A stretch of 64,000 bases of DNA from Alphaproteobacteria bacterium MedPE-SWcel (GTDB lineage: Bacteria > Pseudomonadota > Alphaproteobacteria > Rhodobacterales > Rhodobacteraceae), in the NCBI GenBank assembly GCA_001874255.1, contig MPDC01000017.1:1-64000 (forward strand), written 5' to 3'. The notes below the pieces were generated by a model, which did not search any database, had not been told where the DNA came from, and saw only the letters and a list, made by a program, of their open reading frames with translations. Positions 42,505-52,031 of the stretch are shown here, piece by piece (positions within the stretch are counted from its first letter, which is position 1; each line of letters starts with the position of its first letter). The position numbers were made by a program, and so were the translations under genes.

Positions 42505-43815
42505 ATGAAAAAATTAGCGTCTCTGGCCATTTTGGCCGGCTCTGTTGTTGCGACTGACGGTGTAGCTGAGATCGCAACAGAGGACATGATTGCGGCCCGG
42601 CAGCATATATTCGGTATAGAGAATGTTGATCCCGAAACCGGCGCCCTGCCTGACGACCGAGTGGTCTTCTCGTGGCTTTCGGCTTCGTCTTTTGCAGGGG
42701 CTGTGCAAGGTCGTGTATTCATGATGGACAGCTTTCTGACGCGTATGGAAATTGAACGCGGCAGAACACCTCTGACGATTTCGGACATTACAAATTTGAA
42801 TCCGGAAGCGATCCTGTTGGGCCATGGCCACGGCGACCACGCCGACAATGCGGCCTATATCTCGGCCCACACGGACGCTGTCATCTACGCAACCGAAGAA
42901 ACCTGTTCGACAATGGACCTAGACTTTCAGCGCATGGCGGAAGACCCGCGCATTCAAAACAACCCCGATTTTGCCTTCCCCGAGGGAGCCTCGGTGGATT
43001 GTGTGTCGGTGACAAGCTTTGGATCGGTGCCAGGTACAGAAGTGTTCAACCTTCCATTCCTGGAGCCGCAGGCCTGTGTGACGGCGTTCCGGCATCTTCA
43101 CTCGAACGCTGTTGATCCGGACCCGGATTTTCCGCCAACACCGGTACAGATCATCGTAGACGAGCGTGATGCCAGCCTGTTCCCGAAAGGCGTCGCTCAA
43201 TGGCCACGTCGGGCAGAGCCTGACTATCAGCCGGTCGACGATCGTCAGTTCGACAATCGTACAACCCGCGGCGCGCCGGGTGGGCCGGAATCTCTGTTCT
43301 TCAGCTTCCTGCTGCGCGAAGATACGAACTTTTCCTTCGTGTACCACAACACGGCCGGTGCATTGAAAGAGGGCAAAGGCCGAGGCTATGATGGCACGCC
43401 GGAAGACGGTCAACGCATCATTGGCCTGCTGGAAGCTTTGGGTCCGACCGACGTGCAGCTTGGCACGGCTGCGACCTCGAACTTTGACAACAACGGTTTG
43501 CGCGATCTGATCATGTATCAACAGGCAATCAAGCCTTCGATCTACATTCCGAACCACATCACAACCGGTTCGCGCGCCAAAGAGGGGTCGTCTCTTTCGG
43601 TCTATGCCGGCTATGTTGACCAGCTGGATCTGATGGGAATTCCTTCTGATGAGCGTCCGCGTCTGCATTGGCTGGTTGACCCGGTCGATTACATCAAGCC
43701 GATCGTTTACACGACCGACAACCCGAATTGGGCGGATCCTGCCAAGTCCGAGATCCTCGATGGGTTCTGTAATCCGACGGGATCAGACGCTCCGACACCA
43801 GTGTCGCTGGACTGA
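42505..43815 (+). CDS. secreted MBL-fold metallohydrolase-like protein
   Basis: A 436-residue protein with a signal peptide (MKKLASLAILAGSVVAT) and the metal motif HGHGDHADN, so at least the first zinc site is present. The later FSFVYHNTAGALKEGKG and PNHITTGSRAKEG segments could supply further His ligands. It contains Cys residues at 133, 164 and 192. I do not recognise the subfamily. It is followed by a strong terminator hairpin and then by a Tat-exported DUF3299 protein. Confidence 0.7.
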   Translation: MKKLASLAILAGSVVATDGVAEIATEDMIAARQHIFGIENVDPETGALPDDRVVFSWLSASSFAGAVQGRVFMMDSFLTRMEIERGRTPLTISDITNLNPEAILLGHGHGDHADNAAYISAHTDAVIYATEETCSTMDLDFQRMAEDPRIQNNPDFAFPEGASVDCVSVTSFGSVPGTEVFNLPFLEPQACVTAFRHLHSNAVDPDPDFPPTPVQIIVDERDASLFPKGVAQWPRRAEPDYQPVDDRQFDNRTTRGAPGGPESLFFSFLLREDTNFSFVYHNTAGALKEGKGRGYDGTPEDGQRIIGLLEALGPTDVQLGTAATSNFDNNGLRDLIMYQQAIKPSIYIPNHITTGSRAKEGSSLSVYAGYVDQLDLMGIPSDERPRLHWLVDPVDYIKPIVYTTDNPNWADPAKSEILDGFCNPTGSDAPTPVSLD

Positions 43816-43830
43816 TCCGATTGCAACGAT

Positions 43831-43859
43831 GACGAAGGGCAACCAGATTGCCCTTCGTC
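43831..43859 (+). terminator. stem-loop terminator after the MBL-fold gene
   Basis: GACGAAGGGCAA and TTGCCCTTCGTC pair perfectly over 12 bp with a 5-base loop, starting 16 bp after the stop. There is no clear T-run, but the long GC-rich stem is typical of termination in GC-rich genomes. Confidence 0.7.
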
Positions 43860-43987
43860 CACCTCTGTGATTGGCAATGGTGCGCCATCAAAAACGGCTC
43901 AGGTCTGTGGGAAATCACCGTGCTCGCTGTTTGTGTCCCCTCCGGTTTTTGCTTGATGGGAAGAGAGAGAAGGAGAGGAAAAGGCCA

Positions 43988-44512
43988 ATGGGAGCGATAA
44001 TCGACCGGCGTCGGTATACGCGCCGGACCTTGTTGAAAACGGCGGGTATGGCGATACTGACGCCGCTTTCGGTTCGGGCCGCGGAGGCAAGGCGCATCAA
44101 GTGGTCTGAACTGATCCCGGGCAACCTTCCTTACGCCGAAATCATCGGCAGGGGACGCATAGATACGGACAAGGACATCTGGGTGCCGGAGTTCGATGCG
44201 AATGGCAGCCAGTTGAACACGGATTTGGACGGGCAGCGGATAACACTCGCCGGATACATTCTGCCGTTGGAAATCGGCTCCGAGGGCGTGTCGGAGTTCG
44301 TTCTGGTGCCGTATGTCGGCGCCTGCATTCATACACCGCCACCGCCTCCGAACCAGTTGCTCTTTGTGACCTCTGTCGTGCCATGGCCGCAGGGCAATTT
44401 ATGGGACGCGGTTCTGGTAACCGGGGTGCTGCAGGCACAACCGCTGGACACCGAAGTTGCGAATATCGGTTACCAGATGCAGGCGGAATACATTGAACCC
44501 TATCGTGCGTAA
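43988..44512 (+). CDS. Tat-exported DUF3299-domain protein
   Basis: A 174-residue protein with a twin-arginine-type leader (DRRRYTRRTLLKTAGMAILT to RAAEA). The DUF3299 core has DGQRITLAGYILPLE, LVPYVGACIHTPPPPPNQLL and AYRM-like VTGVLQ strands. The ATG at 43988 has a GAGAGGAAAAGG stretch upstream and begins the leader directly. DUF3299 proteins are periplasmic with a possible metal-binding Cys-x-His site (CIHTPPPPP) and often lie near transporters. Function unknown. Confidence 0.8.
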   Translation: MGAIIDRRRYTRRTLLKTAGMAILTPLSVRAAEARRIKWSELIPGNLPYAEIIGRGRIDTDKDIWVPEFDANGSQLNTDLDGQRITLAGYILPLEIGSEGVSEFVLVPYVGACIHTPPPPPNQLLFVTSVVPWPQGNLWDAVLVTGVLQAQPLDTEVANIGYQMQAEYIEPYRA

Positions 44513-44660
44513 GGTGTCCTCGTTGCGTACTAGATGTATTCTTGCTCAGGGTTGGGATACCCTGTGTTTGCTATGGAAGAGATCATTTCTTGACGGCAGA
44601 GCGCGTCTGGGCAACCATAATAGGGCGTCCGGGGCACCGGAGGCCCCATGACCTGCTGAC

Positions 44661-44910
44661 CTAAGCAGCCAGAATTTCCCGACATAGGAGGTTGTCCGAG
44701 ACAATCGTCTTTGGCATGCCCCGATCAGCGATCACACGGTCCAGCTCACGCGCAACCCGTTGGCCCGACAATGATGTGTCCGCAACCAATACAAGGGTCT
44801 CACGGCTGATGTCATCAACAACCGCCAATAAGCGTCAACGACGTCCGCCTGTCAGTGCAACCGACGCGAAATCTAAGTTTCAGCCTTGGTTTTGACCATC
44901 GGGCAGCACT
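44661..44910 (-). pseudogene. IS3-family transposase fragment
   Basis: On the minus strand the DDE core appears as DDISRETLVLVADTSLSGQR then VARELDRVIADRGMPKTIVSDN, followed by an abrupt stop after the second catalytic Asp. The upstream part is interrupted, and both ends of the element are absent. It lies next to the amino-sugar ABC transporter genes. Confidence 0.72.
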
Positions 44911-44922
44911 GGCGTGCCCGCA

Positions 44923-45918
44923 TCAGTTGATCCGGATCCCGTCGGTATCAAAGAAATACGACCTCCCTGGCAAAATTCCGACCCGCCGGGTGGCGCCAAC
45001 CGTGACGGTCTGTTGGCCGAAGAGACGCAAGGTGATCGGATGGCCTTGGCACGTTGCAATCACGTTGGTGTCGCCGCCCAGATGCTCGACGTGTTGTGTT
45101 GTAATTTCGAGCGGACCGTCGTTGTCAAAGAACAAATCCTCCGGTCGAACGCCGAGTGTGTTGCGATCGCCGTCTTGCAGCAGCTTTGCGGGCAGGAAAT
45201 TCATTGCAGGGGATCCGAGGAAACCGGCGACAAACTGATTGGCGGGATTGTTGTATAGTTCCATCGGGCTGCCGACTTGTTCCACGCGCCCATCGCGCAG
45301 CACGACAATCTTGTCCGCAAGGGTCATGGCCTCGGTTTGATCGTGCGTCACGTAAATCATGGTCGCACCCAACGTCTGATGGAGGTTCGCGATCTCCAGG
45401 CGGGTGTTCATGCGCAGCGCGGCATCCAGATTGGAAAGAGGTTCGTCAAAAAGGAACAGTTTCGGATGGCGCACGATCGCGCGGCCGATCGCGACCCGCT
45501 GACGCTGTCCACCGGACAATTCGGAAGGGTAGCGGTCCAGATAATCCTCAAGGCTGAGCATTCGGCTCGCTTCTGCCAGGCGCTGTTCAATGACCTGCTT
45601 GCTTTCCCTGGCCTGCTTGAGCGCCAGGGTCATGTTGTTGCGCACGTTCAGATGCGGATAGAGCGCATAGCTTTGGAAAACCATGGCGATGCCGCGTTTC
45701 GAAGGGGGGGTCTGGTTCACTTTGGTGTCGCCAATTCGCACCTCGCCCGAGGTGACGTCGTCAAGGCCGGCAATTGTGCGCAAAAGGGTCGACTTCCCAC
45801 ATCCGGATGGGCCGACAAAGACGACGAACTCTCCTTCTTCGACGTCGATATTGATGTCTTTCAGCACATCCACGGTCCCGAAGGATTTATGCACATTGGT
45901 AAGGGTCAGCGCCGTCAT
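44923..45918 (-). CDS. sugar ABC transporter ATP-binding protein (MalK/UgpC type)
   Basis: A 331-residue ATPase starting at 45918 (MTALTLTNVHKSFG). Walker A is GPSGCGKST, the signature LSGGQRQR, and Walker B LFLFDEP. The regulatory OB-like C-terminal domain includes GVRPEDLFFD and RLFGQQTVTVG, as in the UgpC/MalK subfamily. It serves the two permeases and the binding protein encoded upstream on the same strand and follows the Gfo/Idh gene with a 4-bp overlap. Confidence 0.92.
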   Translation of the reverse strand: MTALTLTNVHKSFGTVDVLKDINIDVEEGEFVVFVGPSGCGKSTLLRTIAGLDDVTSGEVRIGDTKVNQTPPSKRGIAMVFQSYALYPHLNVRNNMTLALKQARESKQVIEQRLAEASRMLSLEDYLDRYPSELSGGQRQRVAIGRAIVRHPKLFLFDEPLSNLDAALRMNTRLEIANLHQTLGATMIYVTHDQTEAMTLADKIVVLRDGRVEQVGSPMELYNNPANQFVAGFLGSPAMNFLPAKLLQDGDRNTLGVRPEDLFFDNDGPLEITTQHVEHLGGDTNVIATCQGHPITLRLFGQQTVTVGATRRVGILPGRSYFFDTDGIRIN

Positions 45919-46949
45919 GGCAAAACCTCCTCTAACTTGATTGGGGTGCCGAGGCGGATGCTTTGATCTGCGGCCAGGCAAATCGCCAGGGATTGAACGG
46001 CGTCCCTTGCGTGGCGCGACAGGTCAATGTCCTGGGAAATGGCGCGTAGGACATAGGCCTGTTCCGCATCACAAAGGTCCTGATGGCCGGGTTCGCCCGG
46101 CAGATCTATGAGCTGATCGCCGTCTGGACGGTGCACCAATAGACCGCCGACGCGGGTATGACCGTCCACGTCGGAGGATGCGGATTTGGCGTCTTCGGAG
46201 ATGGAGACGGAGCCATTGGGAGTGATCACATCTTTGACGAAAAAGGCGGTCTCGGACATCATGGGCCCCCAGCCGGCCTCATACCATCCCACGGATCCGT
46301 CGTCGAAAGTCACCTGGAATTGGCCGTAGTTATACATGTCTGAGGCGATTTCGTCGGTGAGCCGAAGGCCGATCCCATTGACCACGACGGGCTTTGCATC
46401 CGTGATCTGACACCACACATCGACGTAGTGGACGCCGCAATCGACAATGGGCGAGGTCGTTTGCATCAGTGCCTTGTGCGTTTCCCACTCCGGCCCGCGG
46501 CTTTGCTGGTTCAGGTTCATGCGAAACACATACGGCCCACCAAGCGCCCTGGCTTCTGTGATCAACCGCGCCCAGGACGGGTGATGGCGCAGGATATAGC
46601 CGACGACCAATTTCCGGCCCGTTGCCCTGGCACAAGCGGTGACCCGGCATGCATCTTCCACGGTGGTGGCCAGGGGTTTTTCGACAAAGACATGGGCGCC
46701 TGCTTCCATCGCGGCTATTGCATAGGGCGCGTGACTGTCGGAGTAGGTTGCAATGACCACAAGGTCAGGCTGCGTATTTGTCAGGGCGGAGTGGAAATCC
46801 GTAAACAGCGGGTACTGTGTCAGCTCAGGGTGCTCCACCGTGCCGGAGCGGTTCACAAGCCCGACGATTTCGGCCTCCGGGTTTGTGTGATGAGCCAGCG
46901 CGTGGCTCAGCCCCATGTTTCCCAACCCTGCAATGAGGACCCGGATCAT
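45915..46949 (-). CDS. Gfo/Idh/MocA-family oxidoreductase
   Basis: A 344-residue NAD(P)-dependent sugar oxidoreductase. The ATG at 46949 begins MIRVLIAGLGNMGLSHALA, the Rossmann fold, and the family motif EKPLATT follows (HVFVEKPLATTVEDA). It overlaps both neighbours in the ABC transporter operon. It may epimerise or oxidise an amino sugar or its derivative before entry to the Nag pathway. The substrate is unknown. Confidence 0.88.
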   Translation of the reverse strand: MIRVLIAGLGNMGLSHALAHHTNPEAEIVGLVNRSGTVEHPELTQYPLFTDFHSALTNTQPDLVVIATYSDSHAPYAIAAMEAGAHVFVEKPLATTVEDACRVTACARATGRKLVVGYILRHHPSWARLITEARALGGPYVFRMNLNQQSRGPEWETHKALMQTTSPIVDCGVHYVDVWCQITDAKPVVVNGIGLRLTDEIASDMYNYGQFQVTFDDGSVGWYEAGWGPMMSETAFFVKDVITPNGSVSISEDAKSASSDVDGHTRVGGLLVHRPDGDQLIDLPGEPGHQDLCDAEQAYVLRAISQDIDLSRHARDAVQSLAICLAADQSIRLGTPIKLEEVLP

Positions 46950-47785
46950 TTGACGGCTCCCGAGGTTATGCCACGGATCAGTTGGCGCGAGAAAATGACA
47001 TAGAGGATCAAGACCGGCAGGATCGCCATCGACAGTGCAGACAGGACGGCATTCCAATCGGTCACGAACTGGCCGATGAAGACCTGGCTGCCCAGCGTCA
47101 GCGTTTTGGTTTCCTCGGCAGGGGCGAGAATCAGCGGGAACCATAGATCATTCCAGATCGGGATCATGTTGAACACCGCGACCGTCGCCATGGCCGGGCG
47201 CACCAATGGCAGCACCAGTTTGAAAAATATGGCATATTCGCTCAGACCGTCGATGCGTCCTGCATTTTTCAGATCGTCGCTCACTTGCCGCATGAATTCG
47301 CTGAGGATGAAAACGGCCAGCGGCAGGCCTTGCGCGGTATAGACCAGAATGAGCGCCCAGAGCGTATTCACAAGACCCGTCGCGACCATCATTTCAAGGA
47401 TTGCCACGGTGCCGATGCGGATCGGGATCATGATGCCCAGCGCAAGGTACAGCCCCATCAGCATATTGCCGCGAAAACGATACTCGCTGAGGGCAAAGGC
47501 AGCCATTGCGCCAAGCAGCAGGATCAAGGTCAGCGATCCGACAGTCACAATGAATGAGTTCTGAAAGTAGAGAAAGAAATCGCCCTGCTTCATCACCGTC
47601 TGGTATCCGACCAGCGAGAAACTCTCGGCGTCCGGCAGCGCCAGAGGCTCGCGAAAGATCTTCTTTCGACTCTTGAAGCTGTTGATCAGGATGACGAAGA
47701 CGGGGAACAGCGCAATCAACGTATAGAGGATCAGCGCGCCATGCATCAGGGCTGCATTGATGGGGTTTGAACGTGCGGAATTCAT
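46946..47785 (-). CDS. sugar ABC transporter permease (MalG type)
   Basis: A 279-residue permease with six helices and the EAA loop (AGRIDGLSEYAIFFKLVLPLVRP). The N-terminal helix ALILYTLIALFPVFVILINSFKS is typical of the carbohydrate CUT1 family. It follows the MalF-type permease by 12 bp and overlaps the Gfo/Idh gene. Confidence 0.92.
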   Translation of the reverse strand: MNSARSNPINAALMHGALILYTLIALFPVFVILINSFKSRKKIFREPLALPDAESFSLVGYQTVMKQGDFFLYFQNSFIVTVGSLTLILLLGAMAAFALSEYRFRGNMLMGLYLALGIMIPIRIGTVAILEMMVATGLVNTLWALILVYTAQGLPLAVFILSEFMRQVSDDLKNAGRIDGLSEYAIFFKLVLPLVRPAMATVAVFNMIPIWNDLWFPLILAPAEETKTLTLGSQVFIGQFVTDWNAVLSALSMAILPVLILYVIFSRQLIRGITSGAVK

Positions 47786-47797
47786 CTCGTGCCTCCG

Positions 47798-48712
47798 TCA
47801 GAGCTGATAGCGGCGCATCCGCGTCTGGATGCCAAAAAGATAGAGACAGACGCCGACGAGGATAATCGCGAACATGGCCCCGGCAATTGCCGAACCCATA
47901 TGTGGATCGCCAAGTTGCAGCTGAAAGCCAAAGAAGGTGCGATACATGAAGGTACCCAGTATGTCGGTCGAGAAATCCGGCCCTGCCAGCGCGCCTTGGG
48001 CCGCATAGATCAGATCAAACGCGTTGAAATTCCCGACAAAGGTCAGAATGGAGATAATGCCGATCGACGGCAGGATCAGCGGGAGTTTGATCTTCCAGAA
48101 CGCGGCGAGGCCGGTCACGCCGTCGATTTCTCCGGCCTCGAGGATTTCCTCCGGGATCGACAAGAGCGCCGCATAGATCAGCATCATCGGTATTCCGACG
48201 AACTGCCAGACAGAGATCATGGCCAGCGTCGTCAGTGCGTATTCTTCTTTTCCGAGCCAGGGTGCAAAGAGCGATTTCAGACCGACAGCATCCAGCATTG
48301 ATGGCGCTATGCCCCAGATGGGCGACAGAATCAGTTTCCATGCGAAGCCGACAATCACGAAGCTGAGAACCGTCGGTATGAAGATGGCCGAACGATACAG
48401 GGCCGCAAATCGCAGGCGTGGGTGACTGAGCAGGGCCGCAAGTGCGATGCCGACCGGGTTTTGCACCAGCATGTGGATCAGGAAAAACCAGAAATTGTTG
48501 CCAAGCGCATTCCAGAATTGTTCCGACCAGATCGGATCGAAAAACAAGGTGCGAAAATTCTCGAGCCCGACAAATACGCGTTCCTGATCGACCTTGGCAT
48601 AGAGGGCAAGGCGCAGCGTGTTGAAAAGGGGGAAGATCATAACCGTGGAATAGATGAGCACGGCAGGAGTCAGGAAAACGGCGATATGCCAACGGACGCG
48701 GGGCAGTTGCAT
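47798..48712 (-). CDS. sugar ABC transporter permease (MalF type)
   Basis: A 304-residue permease; the ATG at 48712 (MQLPRVRWHIAVFLTPAVL) has a GGAG just upstream and is preferred to a longer in-frame start. About six helices and the EAA loop (AGEIDGVTGLAAFWKIKLPLILPS) identify a CUT1 permease. It is the partner of the MalG-type permease encoded downstream. Confidence 0.92.
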   Translation of the reverse strand: MQLPRVRWHIAVFLTPAVLIYSTVMIFPLFNTLRLALYAKVDQERVFVGLENFRTLFFDPIWSEQFWNALGNNFWFFLIHMLVQNPVGIALAALLSHPRLRFAALYRSAIFIPTVLSFVIVGFAWKLILSPIWGIAPSMLDAVGLKSLFAPWLGKEEYALTTLAMISVWQFVGIPMMLIYAALLSIPEEILEAGEIDGVTGLAAFWKIKLPLILPSIGIISILTFVGNFNAFDLIYAAQGALAGPDFSTDILGTFMYRTFFGFQLQLGDPHMGSAIAGAMFAIILVGVCLYLFGIQTRMRRYQL

Positions 48713-48795
48713 GGAGAACTCCGGTACAGGATCCGGACGCGTGGGTGGCACGCGTCCGGTGGTTTCTCAACGGTGGTCTTGGTCGCCTGCGCGCT

Positions 48796-50049
48796 CTATT
48801 GTTGCGGGGCGTACCAATTCGCCAGGCCGGCCTGCAGTTTTTCGGCAAGCGCCTCGGGGGTCTCAGTGCCCTTGATTGCGGCAGCGGATGCGCCCCAGGT
48901 TTCATTCTCCAGGTTCGGAGTGCCGCGCGACAGGATCTGATAGGTGGAGCGGATAGTGCTTTCGCACTCGCCACGCCAGCTCACAAACTCTTTGGCCAGC
49001 GGGTCGTTCATCTCGACCGGCGCGTTTGACAGCGGGAAGAAGCCCGGCAAGGCGTTCCCGAAGATACTGGCAAACTCGGGCGATGCCACCCAGCTCAGGA
49101 AGGTCTGAGCCGCCTCGGGATGTTCGGTCGACGCATTCATGCCAATGCCGATATCCGTGTGATCTGAGATGTAGCAGGTGTCGCCTGCTGCCTTGACCGG
49201 CGGTTTGAAGGCTCCCATCTCAAAATCGGCCTGGGCGTTGAAGCCCGAGATCTCCCAGCTGCCGGCCGGATAGATCGCGGCGCGACCGAGTGTGAAGATG
49301 TTCTGGCTGTCCGGATAGGTCTGGGCCTCAAATCCGTCACCAAGGTAGTCCGCCCATTTGGCAAGGGTCTCAAACGGGGCCACCCACTGCGCATCGGTCA
49401 GTTTCTGCTCGCCTGCGATCAGTGCTTTGCGGCCTTCTTCGCCTTTCCAGTAGTTCGGGCCGATGTTGTTGTATCCCATGGTCGCCGCTTCCCACTGGTC
49501 ATTGGTGCCCATGGCCATCGGGATGTAGCTGCCGTCTTCCTTGATGGTTTCCAGCGCGGCAAAGAACTCATCCTCGGTCGTCGGAACGTCCAGTCCCAGC
49601 TCTTCGAATGCGTCCTTGTTGTAGATGAAACCGTGGATTACCGAGGCCATCGGCACACAGAAACTGGCAGAGCCGTCGTCGGTCTGCCAAGCGGATTTGG
49701 CAACATCGGAAAAGTTGCCCATGGCGTCCATGTCGTCAAGATCAGCCAGATGACCGGCCTCGAACAGCGCCAGAGAGGCGCCAAAAGGTCGGCAGGTGAT
49801 CAGGTCGCCGGCAGAGCCTGCATCGAGTTTGGAGTTCAGCACGGCGTTGTATTCGGTCGGTGCGCTGGGCGTGAACTTGACCTTGATACCGGGGTGAGAG
49901 GCCTCAAACGCCGGAATGATCTTGTCCTGCCAAAGGGTCAGGTCGTCGTTGCGCCAGCTCTCGACGGTCAAGGTGACGTCTTCGGCGAGGGCTGAAGTTG
50001 CGACCAGTGCGGTACCGGCCAGTGCGGTCAACATAAACTTGCTTTTCAT
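48796..50049 (-). CDS. sugar ABC transporter substrate-binding protein
   Basis: A 417-residue family 1 extracellular solute-binding protein with a signal peptide (MKSKFMLTALAGTALVATSALA). DVTLTVESWRNDDLTLWQDKIIPAFEASHPG is a typical CUT1 binding-protein N-terminus. The ligand is probably an amino sugar such as GlcNAc or MurNAc, given MurQ, NagA and the kinase nearby. It is encoded upstream of its two permeases. Confidence 0.92.
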   Translation of the reverse strand: MKSKFMLTALAGTALVATSALAEDVTLTVESWRNDDLTLWQDKIIPAFEASHPGIKVKFTPSAPTEYNAVLNSKLDAGSAGDLITCRPFGASLALFEAGHLADLDDMDAMGNFSDVAKSAWQTDDGSASFCVPMASVIHGFIYNKDAFEELGLDVPTTEDEFFAALETIKEDGSYIPMAMGTNDQWEAATMGYNNIGPNYWKGEEGRKALIAGEQKLTDAQWVAPFETLAKWADYLGDGFEAQTYPDSQNIFTLGRAAIYPAGSWEISGFNAQADFEMGAFKPPVKAAGDTCYISDHTDIGIGMNASTEHPEAAQTFLSWVASPEFASIFGNALPGFFPLSNAPVEMNDPLAKEFVSWRGECESTIRSTYQILSRGTPNLENETWGASAAAIKGTETPEALAEKLQAGLANWYAPQQ

Positions 50050-50082
50050 TGGGTCTTCCTCCTGTTGGAATGATTTTTTGGT

Positions 50083-50973
50083 CTATTTTGTGATGGTTTG
50101 CAGTGCAGGGCGCAGCTTGCCGGACGTTATCTGCAGGCGACGCTCTGCATCCGAGAGGTCTTGCGCCCCGGCCGCGATGAGGATCGCGCATTTGGTGTTC
50201 CCGTCTGCGGCCTCGATTGCAGTGGCTGCTGCGTCTTGGGCAACGTTTGCAGCGCGCGCAACGATGTGCCGGGCGCGGGCGCGTAATTTGATATTGTCGG
50301 CGCGCAGGTTGACCATCATGCCGTCATGCACATGACCCAGTTCAATCGCCATGAGGGTGGACAGCATGTTCAGGGCAATTTTCTGAGCGGTTCCCGCCCC
50401 CATTCGGGTCGAGCCTGAGACAACTTCCGGTGCGGTATTCAGATGTATCGCGTGATCGCTGAGATTCAGCAGTTCAGACCCTGCATTGTTTGCGATCCCG
50501 ATCACGGTCGCCCCGCGTCGCTTGGCAAGGCGGGCCGCTTCGACCGTAAAAGGTGTGGTGCCGCTGGCCGAGACGCCGATGATCACGTCCGTGCTGTTGA
50601 CGCCGGCCAGATCGCGCTTCAGGCCATTGATGTCATCCTCCGTGTCGCCGGGCATTTCCACGCCGACAGGCAGGCCTCCTGCCATGTGGATCCGAAGCTG
50701 CGTGGCTGGAATTGAGAAGGTTCCCCCCAGTTCCAGCGCATCGGCGGCGGCCATGAGGCCGGAGGACCCCGCCGCCGCATAGTGCAGGGTGCCGCCGGTT
50801 TGGATGGCACGCGCCATCGCCAGCGCACCACTGCAAATGGCATCGATCGCAGGCAGTGCGGCCTGTGCGGCGGCCTGCTGGGATTGCGCAAGGATGAGGG
50901 CCACGTCACTCAGGGCGCGGACGTCCAGATCTTTGGCTTTGGTGTGCAATTGTTCCGTGGCAGCGGTGGGCAC
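50083..50973 (-). CDS. murQ: N-acetylmuramic acid 6-phosphate etherase
   Basis: A 296-residue SIS-domain lyase that removes D-lactate from MurNAc 6-phosphate to give GlcNAc 6-phosphate. The family signature EVVSGSTRMGAGTAQKIALN is complete, and GSSGLMAAADALELGGTF also matches. The start is a GTG with GGAGAG upstream. It heads the minus-strand transporter operon and is divergent from the sugar kinase. It indicates recovery of peptidoglycan amino sugars. Confidence 0.95.
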   Translation of the reverse strand: MPTAATEQLHTKAKDLDVRALSDVALILAQSQQAAAQAALPAIDAICSGALAMARAIQTGGTLHYAAAGSSGLMAAADALELGGTFSIPATQLRIHMAGGLPVGVEMPGDTEDDINGLKRDLAGVNSTDVIIGVSASGTTPFTVEAARLAKRRGATVIGIANNAGSELLNLSDHAIHLNTAPEVVSGSTRMGAGTAQKIALNMLSTLMAIELGHVHDGMMVNLRADNIKLRARARHIVARAANVAQDAAATAIEAADGNTKCAILIAAGAQDLSDAERRLQITSGKLRPALQTITK

Positions 50974-50999
50974 GTGATTCTCTCCAGGTTCACGTTGAC

Positions 51000-51016
51000 G
51001 ATACCGATTTGATACC
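51000..51016. promoter_or_regulatory. direct repeat of GATACC in the murQ/kinase divergent promoter
   Basis: GATACC occurs at 51000-51005 and 51011-51016, one helical turn apart, and in inverted form (GGTATC) at 51144-51149 near the kinase start. These could be half-sites for the GntR regulator encoded in the kinase operon. The assignment is weak. Confidence 0.3.
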
Positions 51017-51152
51017 TTTTGTCTACCATTTCATCCTGAGAAGCTGAGGTTTCCCCAAATTACGAAGAGGCTGTCCGTAGTTTTGATGTTTTTTTGCATG
51101 TGGTTTCCAATTAGTCTTTCCTGCGGATGATTGGCATTGTAATGGTATCTGC

Positions 51153-52031
51153 ATGGAGAATGCATTGAAGACCTCTGTTCTTGCTCTTGATGGTGGCGGT
51201 ACCCGGTGCCGACTGGCCCTTTCGGATGGGGCGTCGGTGGTCGCTGTCGAGGCTGGTTCAGCAAATATTTCCACTGATCTCGCGGGCGCCGTATTGCAGG
51301 TGCGCGACGGTCTGGTTCGGCTGTCAGCCCGGACGGGGCATTCGTTCGCTGATCTGGTCTCCTGCCCGACCTACATCGGGATTGCAGGGGTTACGGGGGA
51401 GGTGATTGCCGACCGGTTTGCATCCATGTTGCCATTTCGGCGGGTGCGGGTCACGGATGACCGTCCCACGGCCTTGCGGGGCGCCCTCGGTGACCGTGAC
51501 GGGTTTGTCGCGCATTGCGGCACGGGGTCGTTCTTTGCCAGTCAGCTGTCTGGGGCTGCACGGTTCGTTGGGGGGTGGGGTGCTGTTCTGGGCGATCCTG
51601 GATCTGCGCAATGGGTCGGGCGGCGGGCCTTGTCATCTGCCCTCGAGGAAGAGGATGGGCTGCGCCAACCCTCTGGCTTGGGGCAGCAGATGCTCGACCG
51701 GTTTGGCGGCGCATCCGGGATCGTCGCTTTTGCCGGCTCGGCCCAACCTGCGGACTTTGGGATGATCGCACCGCAGGTGACGGGTCTGGCCGCGCGTGAT
51801 GACCTGCTGGCCGTCGAGATCCTGAGCGCCGCGGCGCAGGAAATTTCCGGCACTCTGCTCAAACTTGGATGGCAAGCGGGCATGCCGCTGTGTCTGACCG
51901 GGGGCATAGCGCCAGAGTTCAGACCGTTTTTGCCAGTGTCGATGCAGGATGCATGCATCGAGCCGGTCGGAACGCCGCTTGATGGCGCCATTGCGCTCGC
52001 CTGGGATTTCGCGAAGGAAGGTGGCGCATGA
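51153..52031 (+). CDS. BadF/BadG-type N-acetyl-amino-sugar kinase
   Basis: A 292-residue ATPase-fold kinase of the BadF/BadG/BcrA/BcrD family, which includes GlcNAc kinases. The phosphate-1 motif is LALDGGGTRCRLAL, followed by AHCGTGSFFA and GGWGAVLGDPGSAQWVGRRA. It would phosphorylate GlcNAc or MurNAc after ABC import, replacing the PTS. It overlaps the GntR gene by 4 bp and starts the plus-strand operon ending in nagA. Confidence 0.88.
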   Translation: MENALKTSVLALDGGGTRCRLALSDGASVVAVEAGSANISTDLAGAVLQVRDGLVRLSARTGHSFADLVSCPTYIGIAGVTGEVIADRFASMLPFRRVRVTDDRPTALRGALGDRDGFVAHCGTGSFFASQLSGAARFVGGWGAVLGDPGSAQWVGRRALSSALEEEDGLRQPSGLGQQMLDRFGGASGIVAFAGSAQPADFGMIAPQVTGLAARDDLLAVEILSAAAQEISGTLLKLGWQAGMPLCLTGGIAPEFRPFLPVSMQDACIEPVGTPLDGAIALAWDFAKEGGA

